In this document: one piece after another, positions 8,893 to 17,623 of the stretch
Layout: every line of letters begins with the position of its first letter
Position numbering within the stretch: the first letter of the stretch is position 1
Assembly (NCBI GenBank): GCA_051879015.1
Contig: JBJELF010000117.1
Location: 1 to 40,770, forward strand
Source of the DNA: JBJELF01 sp051879015
Lineage (GTDB): Bacteria > Bacillota > Clostridia > Lachnospirales > Lachnospiraceae
Length of the DNA: 40,770 bases
Direction: 5' to 3'
Notes under the pieces: model-generated
The model's input: only the letters and a program-made list of their open reading frames with translations
Database searches by the model: none
Told to the model about the DNA's origin: nothing
Program-made: the position numbers and the translations under genes

Positions 8893-9882
8893 TTACATTG
8901 TATGCTCTTTCGTCCACTGTACCAACTCGTCCACTGTTGTGAAGGCAAGACCCGTCACCGTATCTGCACATCCATAATAAATTGCAATACGCCCCGTATC
9001 TGCATCTGTCAAAGTAGCACATGGGAACACCACATTTGGTACATCTCCCGTCAACTCATAAATTTCCTCTGGTGCTAAAATATAAAACTTTGAACGATAC
9101 TTCACTTTCCAAGGCTGATCCTTATCTAAAATTGCAGAACCCATACGATAGACATATCCATTGCAGGTTCTCAGCACCCCGTGATAGATCAAAAGCCAAC
9201 CTTCATCTGTCTCAATCGGACAAGGACCTGCACCAATCTTTGTTGACTGCCAAGCAGAAGCATCTCCGTGAAATGTGCCCATCACAAAACGATGATGTCC
9301 CCAATATTCCATATCTGGGCTGAAGCTTAAAAATACATCACCAAAAGCGGTATGTCCCGTATCGCTTGGTCTCGATAACATAGCAAACTTTCCATCAATC
9401 TTCTTAGGGAAAAGCACACCATTGCGGTTGTATGGCAAAAATGCATTTTCCAACTGATAAAATTCTTTAAAGTCATATGTATAACCAATACCAATCGTCG
9501 GACCATGATAGCCATTACACCAAGTAATATAATAACGGTCTTCAATCCATACCACACGAGGGTCATAACGATACTCTCTTTTCGTGATTTCTGGATCCTC
9601 CCCCTTAAACACAATCGGTGTATGATTAATCTCCCAGTGAATAGCATCCTTACTGAAGCCTGCGTAAATATCCATACTTACGCCCAAACTGTCACAACGA
9701 AACACACCTGCAAAACCATCCTCAAATGGCACAACAGCACTGTTAAAAATACTATTTGCTGTAGGAATATCATGTCTTCCTATAATGGGATTATTTGTAT
9801 AACGCCAAACTGGTCCTTTGTAACCTGCTGGTTTCTCCTGCCAGGGAATCTTTGGTAGAGATGCTCCAATAATCTTACTCAT
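8893..9882 (-). CDS. GH130 beta-mannoside phosphorylase (mannosyl-GlcNAc type)
   Basis: A 329-residue inverting phosphorylase that would split a beta-1,4-mannoside with phosphate to give mannose 1-phosphate. The N-terminal pattern KIIGASLPKIPWQEKPAG, NPIIGRHDIPTANSIFNSAVVPF and GFAGVFRCD is typical of the GH130 subgroup acting on Man-beta-1,4-GlcNAc from the N-glycan core (BT1033, UhgbMP). The likely catalytic acid is Asp107 in YRYDPRVVW. The length matches that subgroup, at about 328 residues. The ATG at 9882 has AGGAGG six bases upstream; an earlier in-frame methionine has none and would fall inside the operator hairpin. It has its own consensus promoter and terminator, so it can be expressed as a single gene. 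The subgroup fit and the neighbouring N-glycan enzymes agree; a manno-oligosaccharide substrate is the alternative. Confidence 0.94.
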   Translation of the reverse strand: MSKIIGASLPKIPWQEKPAGYKGPVWRYTNNPIIGRHDIPTANSIFNSAVVPFEDGFAGVFRCDSLGVSMDIYAGFSKDAIHWEINHTPIVFKGEDPEITKREYRYDPRVVWIEDRYYITWCNGYHGPTIGIGYTYDFKEFYQLENAFLPYNRNGVLFPKKIDGKFAMLSRPSDTGHTAFGDVFLSFSPDMEYWGHHRFVMGTFHGDASAWQSTKIGAGPCPIETDEGWLLIYHGVLRTCNGYVYRMGSAILDKDQPWKVKYRSKFYILAPEEIYELTGDVPNVVFPCATLTDADTGRIAIYYGCADTVTGLAFTTVDELVQWTKEHTM

Positions 9883-9913
9883 GATTCTCCTCCTTATACT
9901 GTCATTAAATATT

Positions 9914-9981
9914 TTTGTCCGGTCAGGTCGACCCAACCGGACAAATGTTGTTATAATACATTATTGTGAAACTTTTGTCAA
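9914..9981 (-). promoter_or_regulatory. Consensus sigma-A promoter with palindromic operator at the start of the GH130 transcript
   Basis: On the minus strand TTGACA (9976-9981) is separated by exactly 17 bases from TATTAT (9953-9958). The predicted transcript start falls at about 9946. Directly there begins a 32-base palindrome (9914-9945): 10-bp perfect arms tttgtccggt and accggacaaa, with an inner 8-bp palindrome ggtcgacc. Position and symmetry suggest a repressor operator overlapping +1, with the LacI-family protein at 27188 as the obvious candidate. The RNA could also form a 5' hairpin. I did not see the same arms elsewhere in the window. Confidence 0.75.
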
Positions 9982-10088
9982 GGTTAAAAACTGGCAAACT
10001 TGCTGTCTTTTATGGAGATAAAATACTCCAAACTGTATAAGCAATTTATAGGATGCCAAAAAAGTCTTTTAACCCCAACATATTCCCA

Positions 10089-11108
10089 TCAATCTCCACC
10101 GAGACCGCTTCGCTCAACACCCTGTACAAAACGCTTCTGAACAAACAGATACATTACTAACAGAGGCATTAATACCAAGAAAGCGGCTGCATTACAAGCT
10201 GCAGTCTGAGCCAATGGTGACTCGTTAAGCACAGTGTACTTTGTAGGCATAAGATCAACAATATTAGCCAAATACCACTTCATCTGTGTCTGCATTCTCG
10301 CAAGAATCAAAGCCAGATTGCTGTTGGTAGAACTAAGCAAACCACTATAATAAGTATCGGAATAATTCCAGATAAAACTCAATACCATAACCGTTGTCAA
10401 GGATGCATTTACACCTGGAATAACGATACTAATAAAGGTACGTCCAAAACCACAACCATCTACATACGCAGCCTCCTCAATGGAGATAGGCAACTGACGA
10501 TAGCTCTGTCTTAAAATATAAATGTACAGACCACCCTTGATACCAGCTCCTGTAAGAGCCAAAATATAGTTAGAAACTGGCTTGCCAATCAGATTTAAAT
10601 CCTCTCCTCTGATTGCTTTAATGATACCAAAGATATCAAAATGTCTGAAGTTCAAATACTGAGCCAACATAATGGAATCACTTGGTACAATAATGGTAAA
10701 GATAACTAAACCAAATAAAATTCCGCTTCCCTTAAACTTTAAACGTGCAAAGGAGTAAGCTGCCAATGCGGCACAAGCTGTCTGCAACACTGCCAATGCA
10801 AATGCATTCAGCAGAGAGTAGGTAATCGCAGTTGGATATTTGGTAATCAACCAAGCTTCCCACATATTCTGCAGAGAAGTTGCAGCTGGAATCCAAACGG
10901 AATTCTTTAATCCCAATGCGGACTGCGCTGTGAATGCCTGTGCTGTCATCTTTAAAATAGGTGTCAAAATGATAAATCCCAAACAAACCAACAATACATA
11001 ACGGAATAATGTCGTCAGAAAACTCATCGCTTTCTTCTGAATTAATACTGGATGTAAATAGGTCTTCAAAGGTATCTTATCTGTCTTTACTGCTACATTA
11101 GTTGTCAT
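10089..11108 (-). CDS. Carbohydrate ABC transporter permease, MalG-type (second pair)
   Basis: A 339-residue inner-membrane permease of the CUT1 sugar importer class. It has an N-terminal cytoplasmic tail, about six hydrophobic segments, and the ATPase-docking EAA loop seen as EEAAYVDGCGFGRTFISIVIPG. The ATG at 11108 overlaps the end of the partner permease gene by 11 bases, with AGGAGG upstream inside that gene, which suggests translational coupling; a GTG 12 bases earlier sits directly on the ribosome site and is rejected. Between segments three and four is an unusually long loop containing IRGEDLNLIGKPVSNY. It is the last gene of the transport cassette. No strong terminator follows, and the next gene, GH130, has its own promoter. 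Confidence 0.9.
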   Translation of the reverse strand: MTTNVAVKTDKIPLKTYLHPVLIQKKAMSFLTTLFRYVLLVCLGFIILTPILKMTAQAFTAQSALGLKNSVWIPAATSLQNMWEAWLITKYPTAITYSLLNAFALAVLQTACAALAAYSFARLKFKGSGILFGLVIFTIIVPSDSIMLAQYLNFRHFDIFGIIKAIRGEDLNLIGKPVSNYILALTGAGIKGGLYIYILRQSYRQLPISIEEAAYVDGCGFGRTFISIVIPGVNASLTTVMVLSFIWNYSDTYYSGLLSSTNSNLALILARMQTQMKWYLANIVDLMPTKYTVLNESPLAQTAACNAAAFLVLMPLLVMYLFVQKRFVQGVERSGLGGD

Positions 11109-12027
11109 AATAGTATACACCTCCTGAAATAATCGCTGTAATTACCAGGACAATAATCGTGCTGACAAGGAAGTAAATCACACTCATGGATGCTCCAAGT
11201 CCGTAACGACCACCAAACGTGGTAGTATTAATTGTTTCAGCAATTTCCGCCATACCAAAACTATCAGACAAACTGTAGATGGTACATACCAAAATCATTG
11301 GAGAAATCATTGGCAATGTAATCTTACAGAAGCTTTCAAATGCAGAACAGCCTTCAATCTTAGCAACTTCGTACAGAGAAGGAGAAATTCCCTGCAATCC
11401 AGATAAGAAAATCAAAATCTGCACACCTGCGGTGGTAATAACGTCAAAAATATCGTTTACAAATTCCATAATGACATTGATAATGCTAATAGGAATACCA
11501 CTAGCAGTAACAACCTGCATAATGCTACCAATATTGATAAAGCTGGTAGCTGCCTGTTCTTCCACATTTACGTCAGACAACTCAATACTTGTCATTCCAG
11601 TTGCCAAAATAATTGGGATAATGAAAACCACACGGAAAAATCCACGACCTTTAAAATCTCCATTTAAAAGCATAGCAACAAACAGAGATACAAAAATCTG
11701 GAATGGCCAATTTTTGATTGCTTCTCCAATTGCCTCCAACAATGCTGGATTAAACTCTGTATTGACTGTCAAGGCATTTTTGAAGTTTGCAATTCCAACC
11801 CAGGTATAACTGAAACCGCCATTCTTCATAATTTGCATCTCATTAAATGCATAATAAAAGGTTGTTACCAAAGGAATTGCAAAAAATGCCAAAAAACCAA
11901 TTGCCCAAGGAATCAGGAAAATAATTCCCCAAAAAACTCTCTTATTCTCATAGGACATGTCTTTGAAGAACGATTTTTTCTTCTTTGCAGCAATTACTTC
12001 ACCTGAACTTTTGTTGTCTTTTTTCAT
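11098..12027 (-). CDS. Carbohydrate ABC transporter permease, MalF-type (second pair)
   Basis: A 309-residue permease of the CUT1 class. A lysine-rich cytoplasmic N-terminus (KKKKSFFKDM) precedes the first hydrophobic segment GIIFLIPWAIGFLAFFAIPL. Five further segments follow, with the coupling loop SPSLYEVAKIEGCSAFESFCKITLP. One loop, around residues 150-170 (ELSDVNVEEQAATSFIN), is longer than in ordinary MalF-like proteins of this size. AGGAGG precedes the ATG, and the gene starts 11 bases after the DUF5696 stop. Its 3' end overlaps the MalG-type partner. With that partner it forms the second of two permease heterodimers in one cassette; whether both pairs import the same ligand cannot be told from sequence. 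Confidence 0.9.
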   Translation of the reverse strand: MKKDNKSSGEVIAAKKKKSFFKDMSYENKRVFWGIIFLIPWAIGFLAFFAIPLVTTFYYAFNEMQIMKNGGFSYTWVGIANFKNALTVNTEFNPALLEAIGEAIKNWPFQIFVSLFVAMLLNGDFKGRGFFRVVFIIPIILATGMTSIELSDVNVEEQAATSFINIGSIMQVVTASGIPISIINVIMEFVNDIFDVITTAGVQILIFLSGLQGISPSLYEVAKIEGCSAFESFCKITLPMISPMILVCTIYSLSDSFGMAEIAETINTTTFGGRYGLGASMSVIYFLVSTIIVLVITAIISGGVYYYDN

Positions 12028-12038
12028 TCTTACACCTC

Positions 12039-14546
12039 CTACTGAATTACATAGTTCTTAGCAGCAACAGAAACACCTTCCAACACTGCATCCAATTCTG
12101 TGTAATTGAAATAAATGGTCATGCCGTTGGAATAGACAACTTTCACATAATCGTCATTCTCATCAATGATTTCATGAGATACAATTGTCGTTCCCTTTAC
12201 TTTCTGATAAAATTCATTGTACTCAGCATAGTAATCAGCAACCTTTTCATTCCACAAACCATACTCAGCCATGAAAATATTTTCACCGGTGGTATCCTGC
12301 AAAATGGTGGTATCCGCCGCAATAAAACGGAATTTCATGATACTCTGTGTTTCCATACATTTCATCATATCATAGCGAACATCGGAAGTGCTGGAATTCA
12401 ATGCATCGGTAGAATAAGATACACATCCATTCAATACCAACTGAGTAAATGGAATCTTTGCATCCAGTACACGCAGACCACTGTTTCCACTTGGAAGATC
12501 CGTAATATAATCTGCTGCACCATAAGCCAATACCGTTGGATTCGAGAATACCATAGTATAGCTTTCATCTAATTTCGCTAATGCTTCCTGATAATAGGAA
12601 ACGGCATTTGCCATGGAAATATTTGCACCCTTCTTGTAGTTAGCTGAGATAAATGTCATGAAATCGGAAGTAGAAAGACCGCTAATTCCAAGTTTATTAT
12701 AGGAATTCATAAATTTACTGATATAATCTGGAATATAGGTAGGTGCAATAATATATAATGGATAATCTGCACTGGTTTCAGCCTTATTATTTACCAAATT
12801 AAAATTATAAATCTGAGCAATCTCTTCTGTGATAAAGAAAGCACGCTCCTCCTTAGACAGATAATCATCCGTATAAGCAGTCTGTAACTGGAAGTCTGGG
12901 AAGAACTCGCCACCGATCGAATCGATATAGGAAGCCAATTCTTTCAATCCACTTGTACCGCCAAGAGCACTGGATACTTTCACATTTTCTACTGCACGCT
13001 GATTCAAACCTTCATTTGCAATTCCAGTGTACTGAACCTTAATATTTTTAATGCCATTGGCTGTCATATCTTCCAAGATAGCCTTTGCATCTGCAAATGT
13101 AGTCAAAGATACATTGCCTTCATAAGGAATACCTAAGAAGTACAATTCCTTATCAATTTCACCCAAGAAATCGACAAAGATTGGAGCATCTTCCTCCGCC
13201 TCTTGCACAGTCAACACACCTTCGTCAATCAGATAAGACTGATATGACTTTGCCATACCATTATAGTTTGCATCATCCCCTGTCAACAGACGATAACGAA
13301 CGGTAATATCACCAGTAAAATAATCATCCGAAGTCATACGCTGAGTAAAACTGGTAGTTGAACCAGTAAAACTAGCTGTATTTTCTACATCACGAATTAC
13401 GAATCTCAAATACTCTCTTGCATAAGGGAGAGCAGGACGATAGCCATTTACTTCGGTACTCAAAGTAGCAACCTCAGCTCCATCTTCAATAATACCTAAT
13501 ACCGCAAAATCATCGTACTTGATACCATAAATAGGCAAATTCATCAAGTTATTGTAAGAAGTGTAAGTTGCTGCATTAATCAACTTATCTCCTCCATAAT
13601 ATCTTGCGCTGTACTGCAAACCTGTATAATTACTATCCAGATTAATCAATGCACCACTGCCATCTGGCACAAACATATAACCATCTGTACTGTCTGTCGC
13701 CAACATATATGGGAAGAATGTAATGCTGCCCAAAGGCTCCTCCAGATTATAAATAATCTCATCAGTAGGAATGTGAACAACCAAATCATCGCCATCCAGA
13801 TAAACATCCACTGTCATCTTAAATTCCTGCTTATTTGGCAAATCATCCGTAGTACCATGTTCGGTGGCATCCGCCTCCAACTCCTCATAGCTGTAATGTC
13901 CAACCTCATAGAAAATACTATAAAGTTTACCAGCTGCCAAACCACTCAGCTTATTCTCTTCTGAATACTTTCTGCTATAGAGACCAGATTTTTGAGAATA
14001 ACGATAGGCTGTCTTTGTAACCGTTTTTGTGTCACTTTCATCCAAATACTGCAATACTAACTCTTCCATACGCTCTTTTGTAATTAACGTAGGAAAATCT
14101 TTGTATGTGACAGTATCGGAACCTAAATTATATACCATACGAACACCATTGTCGATTTTCTCAAAGGTTAAGTTCTCCATATCAATCGCATAACTCTTGC
14201 TGTCCATCGACGATGTGTTACCATATAAATCTGTTGCGGATCCCGTAAAATAGGTCATGATTAAATCAGACAGTGCATTCTTATCGGTAACTCCCTCAAC
14301 ATCTGCCATATTGGAATCAATGTGATGTCCCGTCGCCAAATCTTCATAGCGGAACGTTCCACTGCTTGGATTTAACTGTAAGGAAACCTGATCTGTCTCT
14401 GCAATGGTAATAAACTTATCACCGGTATATTCTACTGCAGTACCTACTTCACGCTGCACTTGTTCCTTTGAAACGGTTGAACTAGTGCACGCAGTCAAAC
14501 CCATTGCCAAGCCTGCTATCAGCAGGAATAATTGCTGTTTTCTCAC
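12039..14546 (-). CDS. DUF5696-type lipoprotein
   Basis: An 835-residue surface protein whose function is not established. It begins with a lipoprotein signal, MRKQQLFLLIAGLAMGLTAC, with the lipid-anchored cysteine at position 20. The central part (about residues 290-420) is beta-rich, with FVPDGSGALINL and SARYYGGD. The C-terminal half (about 480-790) has the alternating pattern of a TIM barrel (IFVDFLGEID, IKNIKVQYTGI, GGEFFPDFQL, GISGLSTSDF), like a degenerate glycoside-hydrolase barrel. It resembles proteins carrying the DUF5696 family, commonly found beside YIP1 proteins and sugar permeases. The start is a GTG with AAAGGAGG in front; no ATG is suitably placed. It sits between the YIP1 gene and the second permease pair with gaps of 14 and 11 bases. 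A role in binding or trimming glycans at the membrane is inference. Confidence 0.75.
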   Translation of the reverse strand: MRKQQLFLLIAGLAMGLTACTSSTVSKEQVQREVGTAVEYTGDKFITIAETDQVSLQLNPSSGTFRYEDLATGHHIDSNMADVEGVTDKNALSDLIMTYFTGSATDLYGNTSSMDSKSYAIDMENLTFEKIDNGVRMVYNLGSDTVTYKDFPTLITKERMEELVLQYLDESDTKTVTKTAYRYSQKSGLYSRKYSEENKLSGLAAGKLYSIFYEVGHYSYEELEADATEHGTTDDLPNKQEFKMTVDVYLDGDDLVVHIPTDEIIYNLEEPLGSITFFPYMLATDSTDGYMFVPDGSGALINLDSNYTGLQYSARYYGGDKLINAATYTSYNNLMNLPIYGIKYDDFAVLGIIEDGAEVATLSTEVNGYRPALPYAREYLRFVIRDVENTASFTGSTTSFTQRMTSDDYFTGDITVRYRLLTGDDANYNGMAKSYQSYLIDEGVLTVQEAEEDAPIFVDFLGEIDKELYFLGIPYEGNVSLTTFADAKAILEDMTANGIKNIKVQYTGIANEGLNQRAVENVKVSSALGGTSGLKELASYIDSIGGEFFPDFQLQTAYTDDYLSKEERAFFITEEIAQIYNFNLVNNKAETSADYPLYIIAPTYIPDYISKFMNSYNKLGISGLSTSDFMTFISANYKKGANISMANAVSYYQEALAKLDESYTMVFSNPTVLAYGAADYITDLPSGNSGLRVLDAKIPFTQLVLNGCVSYSTDALNSSTSDVRYDMMKCMETQSIMKFRFIAADTTILQDTTGENIFMAEYGLWNEKVADYYAEYNEFYQKVKGTTIVSHEIIDENDDYVKVVYSNGMTIYFNYTELDAVLEGVSVAAKNYVIQ

Positions 14547-14560
14547 TGTAACCGCCTCCT

Positions 14561-16648
14561 TTACAATACATACATTAAAATTTCACTCCAAATGGTACCT
14601 GCGTTATTGATAAAGCTTGCAACAATTGTCAATAACAATGCCAACACGAAGATGATGATTGCCATTGCCACGAAGCTCAACAGAACAGAACCAATTCCCT
14701 TAGAGAAGCTGAACTGATGAACCATCAACAAACCGATAAAGCAATAGAATACAAATATTACCATTGGTGCATAGAATAGGAATGTAACAAATGTACTTTC
14801 CTCCAAAATGATAACTCTGGAAAGCAATGTTCCAAGAACGGTCAAGAAAATTCCAGGATACAAAGAATACATTGTAACCTTAAAGATATTCTTCAGATTT
14901 CCTTTACCATCAATCAAAGTACCAATTGCCCAGTTACCTGCCACAAAAATCAAATAAGGGAATACGGAGCTAATCAAAACCAATGGAACATTGACTTTGG
15001 ATGTATCTTCCATATTTACCAAAAATCCTGAGAACTGAGTTTTAAACAAAGCTGACCATGCATATAATACTAATATAACAAAACAGAATCCAACACTTCC
15101 CTTATTCTCATACTTGACATCATCAAATGCCTTGAATGGACTGGAAAGAATATATCCTGGCCAAGATAATGCATTGTAACGCAACCAGCGGCATGCCTTG
15201 ATAAACTTGCTATTTTCCAGCTTGCCCTGCTCTTTTAAGGTACGCATTACTTTCTTGATAACGATGAATAATACAACAATGACAATCACAATAATTATGG
15301 TCTTTGCTATATTTTTTTCCATCCAGTCTTCTCTTACACGCTCATAAGCTGCAGAATAACTGTCTCGGTCACCGCTTGCCTCGAAATACTTCATCGCCAG
15401 CTCATAATCTTCCTGACGCAGCTCATAACGTCCAAGACCCATGTTAACTAAGATGGAGTTTGGATTGATATCATAAGCCTGTGCCCAGTAGCTAGCTGCT
15501 GTCTCGTAATCATACTGACCCTGATAATACAGAGCATCGTTAATCAACTGACCATACTCAGTTGCCTCAAACACTTCCAATGTACTGGTCTGCAAATCAG
15601 AAACCAAAATCTTGTTGTCCATGAATGCTACATCAACAGGGCTTCCTAATGTTCCCAATATATTACCAGAGCCACCCACTACATAAGCCAACAAACCATC
15701 TTCACTATAGACAAAGACACGGGAATAATTTACATCAATGACCGCAAAACGTCCATCATCTCCAGCTGAGATACTAGAAATCAACGAATTGGAAACATCT
15801 CCCGTATAATCGCCCAAAGGAACCTGCAAATATTTATAAACACCAAAAATATTAGAACCATCTGCATTCAGACGTCTGATTGGCTCGGTAGAATCCGATT
15901 CACTGATACTTGCCAACAGATAACCATCCTTATCCATTGAAATATCACTAAAACTGGTTGGCAGCCACAATGTCATATTTGCCAACTGTTCTTCCGTTGC
16001 AATCATACGACGGAAACGCTCGTACAAACTTGGGGATACATTAACCGAACCATAATAACAGTTAAACTGACCATCTGGATCCAACTCGATGATACCTTCG
16101 TAAACACTCTTTGCACGCACATAGATACGACCGTAATCATCGACAACGACCTTGGTAGGCTGATAGGTTACTTCCAAACCAGTGATACCAGGATTGCCCA
16201 AAGTTCTTACATAATTACCTTCTGAATCAAACTCTACAATTATCCCCTTGCTTTCCTCTGCCACATAAATTTCATCATTCTTTGTGACAAACACGCAAGT
16301 AGGCGCAGAGATGGCAGTATCTTTTCCATCTGCATCCGTATAATCGGAAATGACAAACAATGTATTGAATTCTTCATCCGTAACAACAATTTTACCGGTC
16401 ATCGCCATATATACTTTTCCATTGCGATAGAAAACAGACTGCATATTGTTAATGGAATCAATTCCAAGTTGTTCTGCACCGACACTATATAAGTAGCTAT
16501 AAGCATCAGGCGAAGCAACTGCTTCATCCCAAAGATCATAGCTATAGGTATCTGCATGAGCAGTGATTGGTACGAATGTCGTAATAATCAACGTAGCTAA
16601 CAATACCAAAGGCATCAGCAACAGGCTTTTCCTTTTCTTTACTTGCAT
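14561..16648 (-). CDS. YIP1-family membrane protein with extracellular NHL-type propeller and TPR region
   Basis: A 695-residue protein of unknown function. A signal peptide (residues 1-32, ending AHA) is followed by an extracellular six-bladed-type repeat region (about 60-360) with NHL-like blades such as PTKVVVDDYGRIYV, DISMDKDGYLLAS and PVDVAFMDNKILVSD. Residues 366-436 form TPR-like helices (DALYYQGQYDYETAASYWAQAYDINPN). A strong membrane segment at about 448-465 is followed by a basic stretch and a C-terminal YIP1-type domain (about 490-690) with roughly five hydrophobic helices. Parts of the architecture recall beta-propeller assembly platforms, but no function is assigned. The gene lies 13 bases after the first permease pair and 14 bases before DUF5696, so it belongs to the transport operon. 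It could be a scaffold holding binding proteins at the permeases. Confidence 0.8.
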   Translation of the reverse strand: MQVKKRKSLLLMPLVLLATLIITTFVPITAHADTYSYDLWDEAVASPDAYSYLYSVGAEQLGIDSINNMQSVFYRNGKVYMAMTGKIVVTDEEFNTLFVISDYTDADGKDTAISAPTCVFVTKNDEIYVAEESKGIIVEFDSEGNYVRTLGNPGITGLEVTYQPTKVVVDDYGRIYVRAKSVYEGIIELDPDGQFNCYYGSVNVSPSLYERFRRMIATEEQLANMTLWLPTSFSDISMDKDGYLLASISESDSTEPIRRLNADGSNIFGVYKYLQVPLGDYTGDVSNSLISSISAGDDGRFAVIDVNYSRVFVYSEDGLLAYVVGGSGNILGTLGSPVDVAFMDNKILVSDLQTSTLEVFEATEYGQLINDALYYQGQYDYETAASYWAQAYDINPNSILVNMGLGRYELRQEDYELAMKYFEASGDRDSYSAAYERVREDWMEKNIAKTIIIVIVIVVLFIVIKKVMRTLKEQGKLENSKFIKACRWLRYNALSWPGYILSSPFKAFDDVKYENKGSVGFCFVILVLYAWSALFKTQFSGFLVNMEDTSKVNVPLVLISSVFPYLIFVAGNWAIGTLIDGKGNLKNIFKVTMYSLYPGIFLTVLGTLLSRVIILEESTFVTFLFYAPMVIFVFYCFIGLLMVHQFSFSKGIGSVLLSFVAMAIIIFVLALLLTIVASFINNAGTIWSEILMYVL

Positions 16649-16661
16649 ACTGCTTCCCCCT

Positions 16662-17591
16662 TTACTCTTTCATACCAGATGTTGCCATTGTGGACATAAC
16701 GTTTGACTGCATTAAGATAAACACGATTGCTGGCACGGAAAATGTGATGATAGAAGCTGCGGACAAAACACCTGCACGAACGGTAGATACGTTACTGTTG
16801 CTGGCCAACTGCTGCAGCATATAAGCCACACTCTTTAATTTTTCTGTGTAGATATACTTATCACCGGTATTGGTCCACAAACTCTGGAAAATCAGAATAA
16901 ATGCGGTAATCCATGCTGGTTTAATCAATGGAAGCATAATCGTCAAATGAATGCGAAACTGTCCAGCACCATCAATCTTTGCTGCCTCCAGCAAACTGTC
17001 CGGAATCTGCTCCATAAAGTTCTGCATCAAATACAGACCCAAAGTAGAAGCAAATGTTGGAAGAATGATTGCCCAGTAGCTATCAATCAAACCCAATTTG
17101 GAGATTGTGATAAAGTTAGGAATCATAGTAACTGTTGTGTTAAACATCAAGGAATACACAATCAGGCTGGAAACAAACTTAGATCCCGGAAACTTATATT
17201 TTGCCAACGGATAGGCACATAATGATGCAATTAAAATATGTCCCAGAGAACCAATCGCAACTACAAATAAGGAGTTGAACATATATCTGGAAAATGGAAC
17301 CAATGAATTTGCTAAAATATTAAACAAATCCTTAAAGTTGTTAATAGTAGGATTCTGTACAAATAACTTAGGCGGGAACATATACATTTCATTCAATGGT
17401 TTTAAGGATTGATTGACCATGTATAATACCGGGAAGAAAAAGAGGAATCCAGTGATAAACAAAAAACCACCCAACAGGAGATTTCCTGTAAAACTTCTGG
17501 AACTGTTTCTCGCATAAGCTTTTACATTATCATAGTTCTTCTTAAAGAGTTTCATCTTAAAGAGTTTCGTCTTAAAGAGTTCTGTCTTCAT
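16662..17591 (-). CDS. Carbohydrate ABC transporter permease, MalG-type (first pair)
   Basis: A 309-residue CUT1-class permease with about six membrane segments and the EAA coupling loop PDSLLEAAKIDGAGQFRIHLTIMLP reduced here to its core LLEAAKIDGAGQF. The C-terminus ends in the usual MSTMATSGMKE pattern. The cytoplasmic N-terminus is unusual: it consists of three near-identical pentapeptides (LFKTK, LFKMK, LFKKN) encoded by a 15-bp tandem repeat. AAAGGAG precedes the ATG. It follows its MalF-type partner by 32 bases and precedes the YIP1 gene by 13, in one operon. An ATPase is not encoded nearby, so a shared MsmX/MsmK-type ATPase elsewhere in the genome is expected. Confidence 0.92.
   Translation of the reverse strand: MKTELFKTKLFKMKLFKKNYDNVKAYARNSSRSFTGNLLLGGFLFITGFLFFFPVLYMVNQSLKPLNEMYMFPPKLFVQNPTINNFKDLFNILANSLVPFSRYMFNSLFVVAIGSLGHILIASLCAYPLAKYKFPGSKFVSSLIVYSLMFNTTVTMIPNFITISKLGLIDSYWAIILPTFASTLGLYLMQNFMEQIPDSLLEAAKIDGAGQFRIHLTIMLPLIKPAWITAFILIFQSLWTNTGDKYIYTEKLKSVAYMLQQLASNSNVSTVRAGVLSAASIITFSVPAIVFILMQSNVMSTMATSGMKE
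17541..17585. repeat. Three-copy 15-bp in-frame tandem repeat in permease gene
   Basis: Units at 17541-17555, 17556-17570 and 17571-17585 share cttaaagagtt with differences only in the last four bases. The unit is five codons long, so copy-number change by slippage would lengthen or shorten the N-terminal tail of the permease without shifting frame. Confidence 0.88.
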
Positions 17592-17623
17592 TTATAAGTC
17601 TCCTTTCCTATGAGCTTATGTCA

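Noticed and set aside
8758..9078. A 106-codon plus-strand frame across the MITE-like element and GH130 end
   Set aside because: It runs through inverted repeats, a terminator and the antisense of GH130, and its product shows no family pattern.
9991..10085. Weak hairpin tggag/ctcca and the string ttttaaccccaacat after the last permease gene
   Set aside because: The stem is five bases without a proper T-run. The string resembles one end of the MITE-like element, but no matching second end is found, so neither a terminator nor an insertion is claimed.
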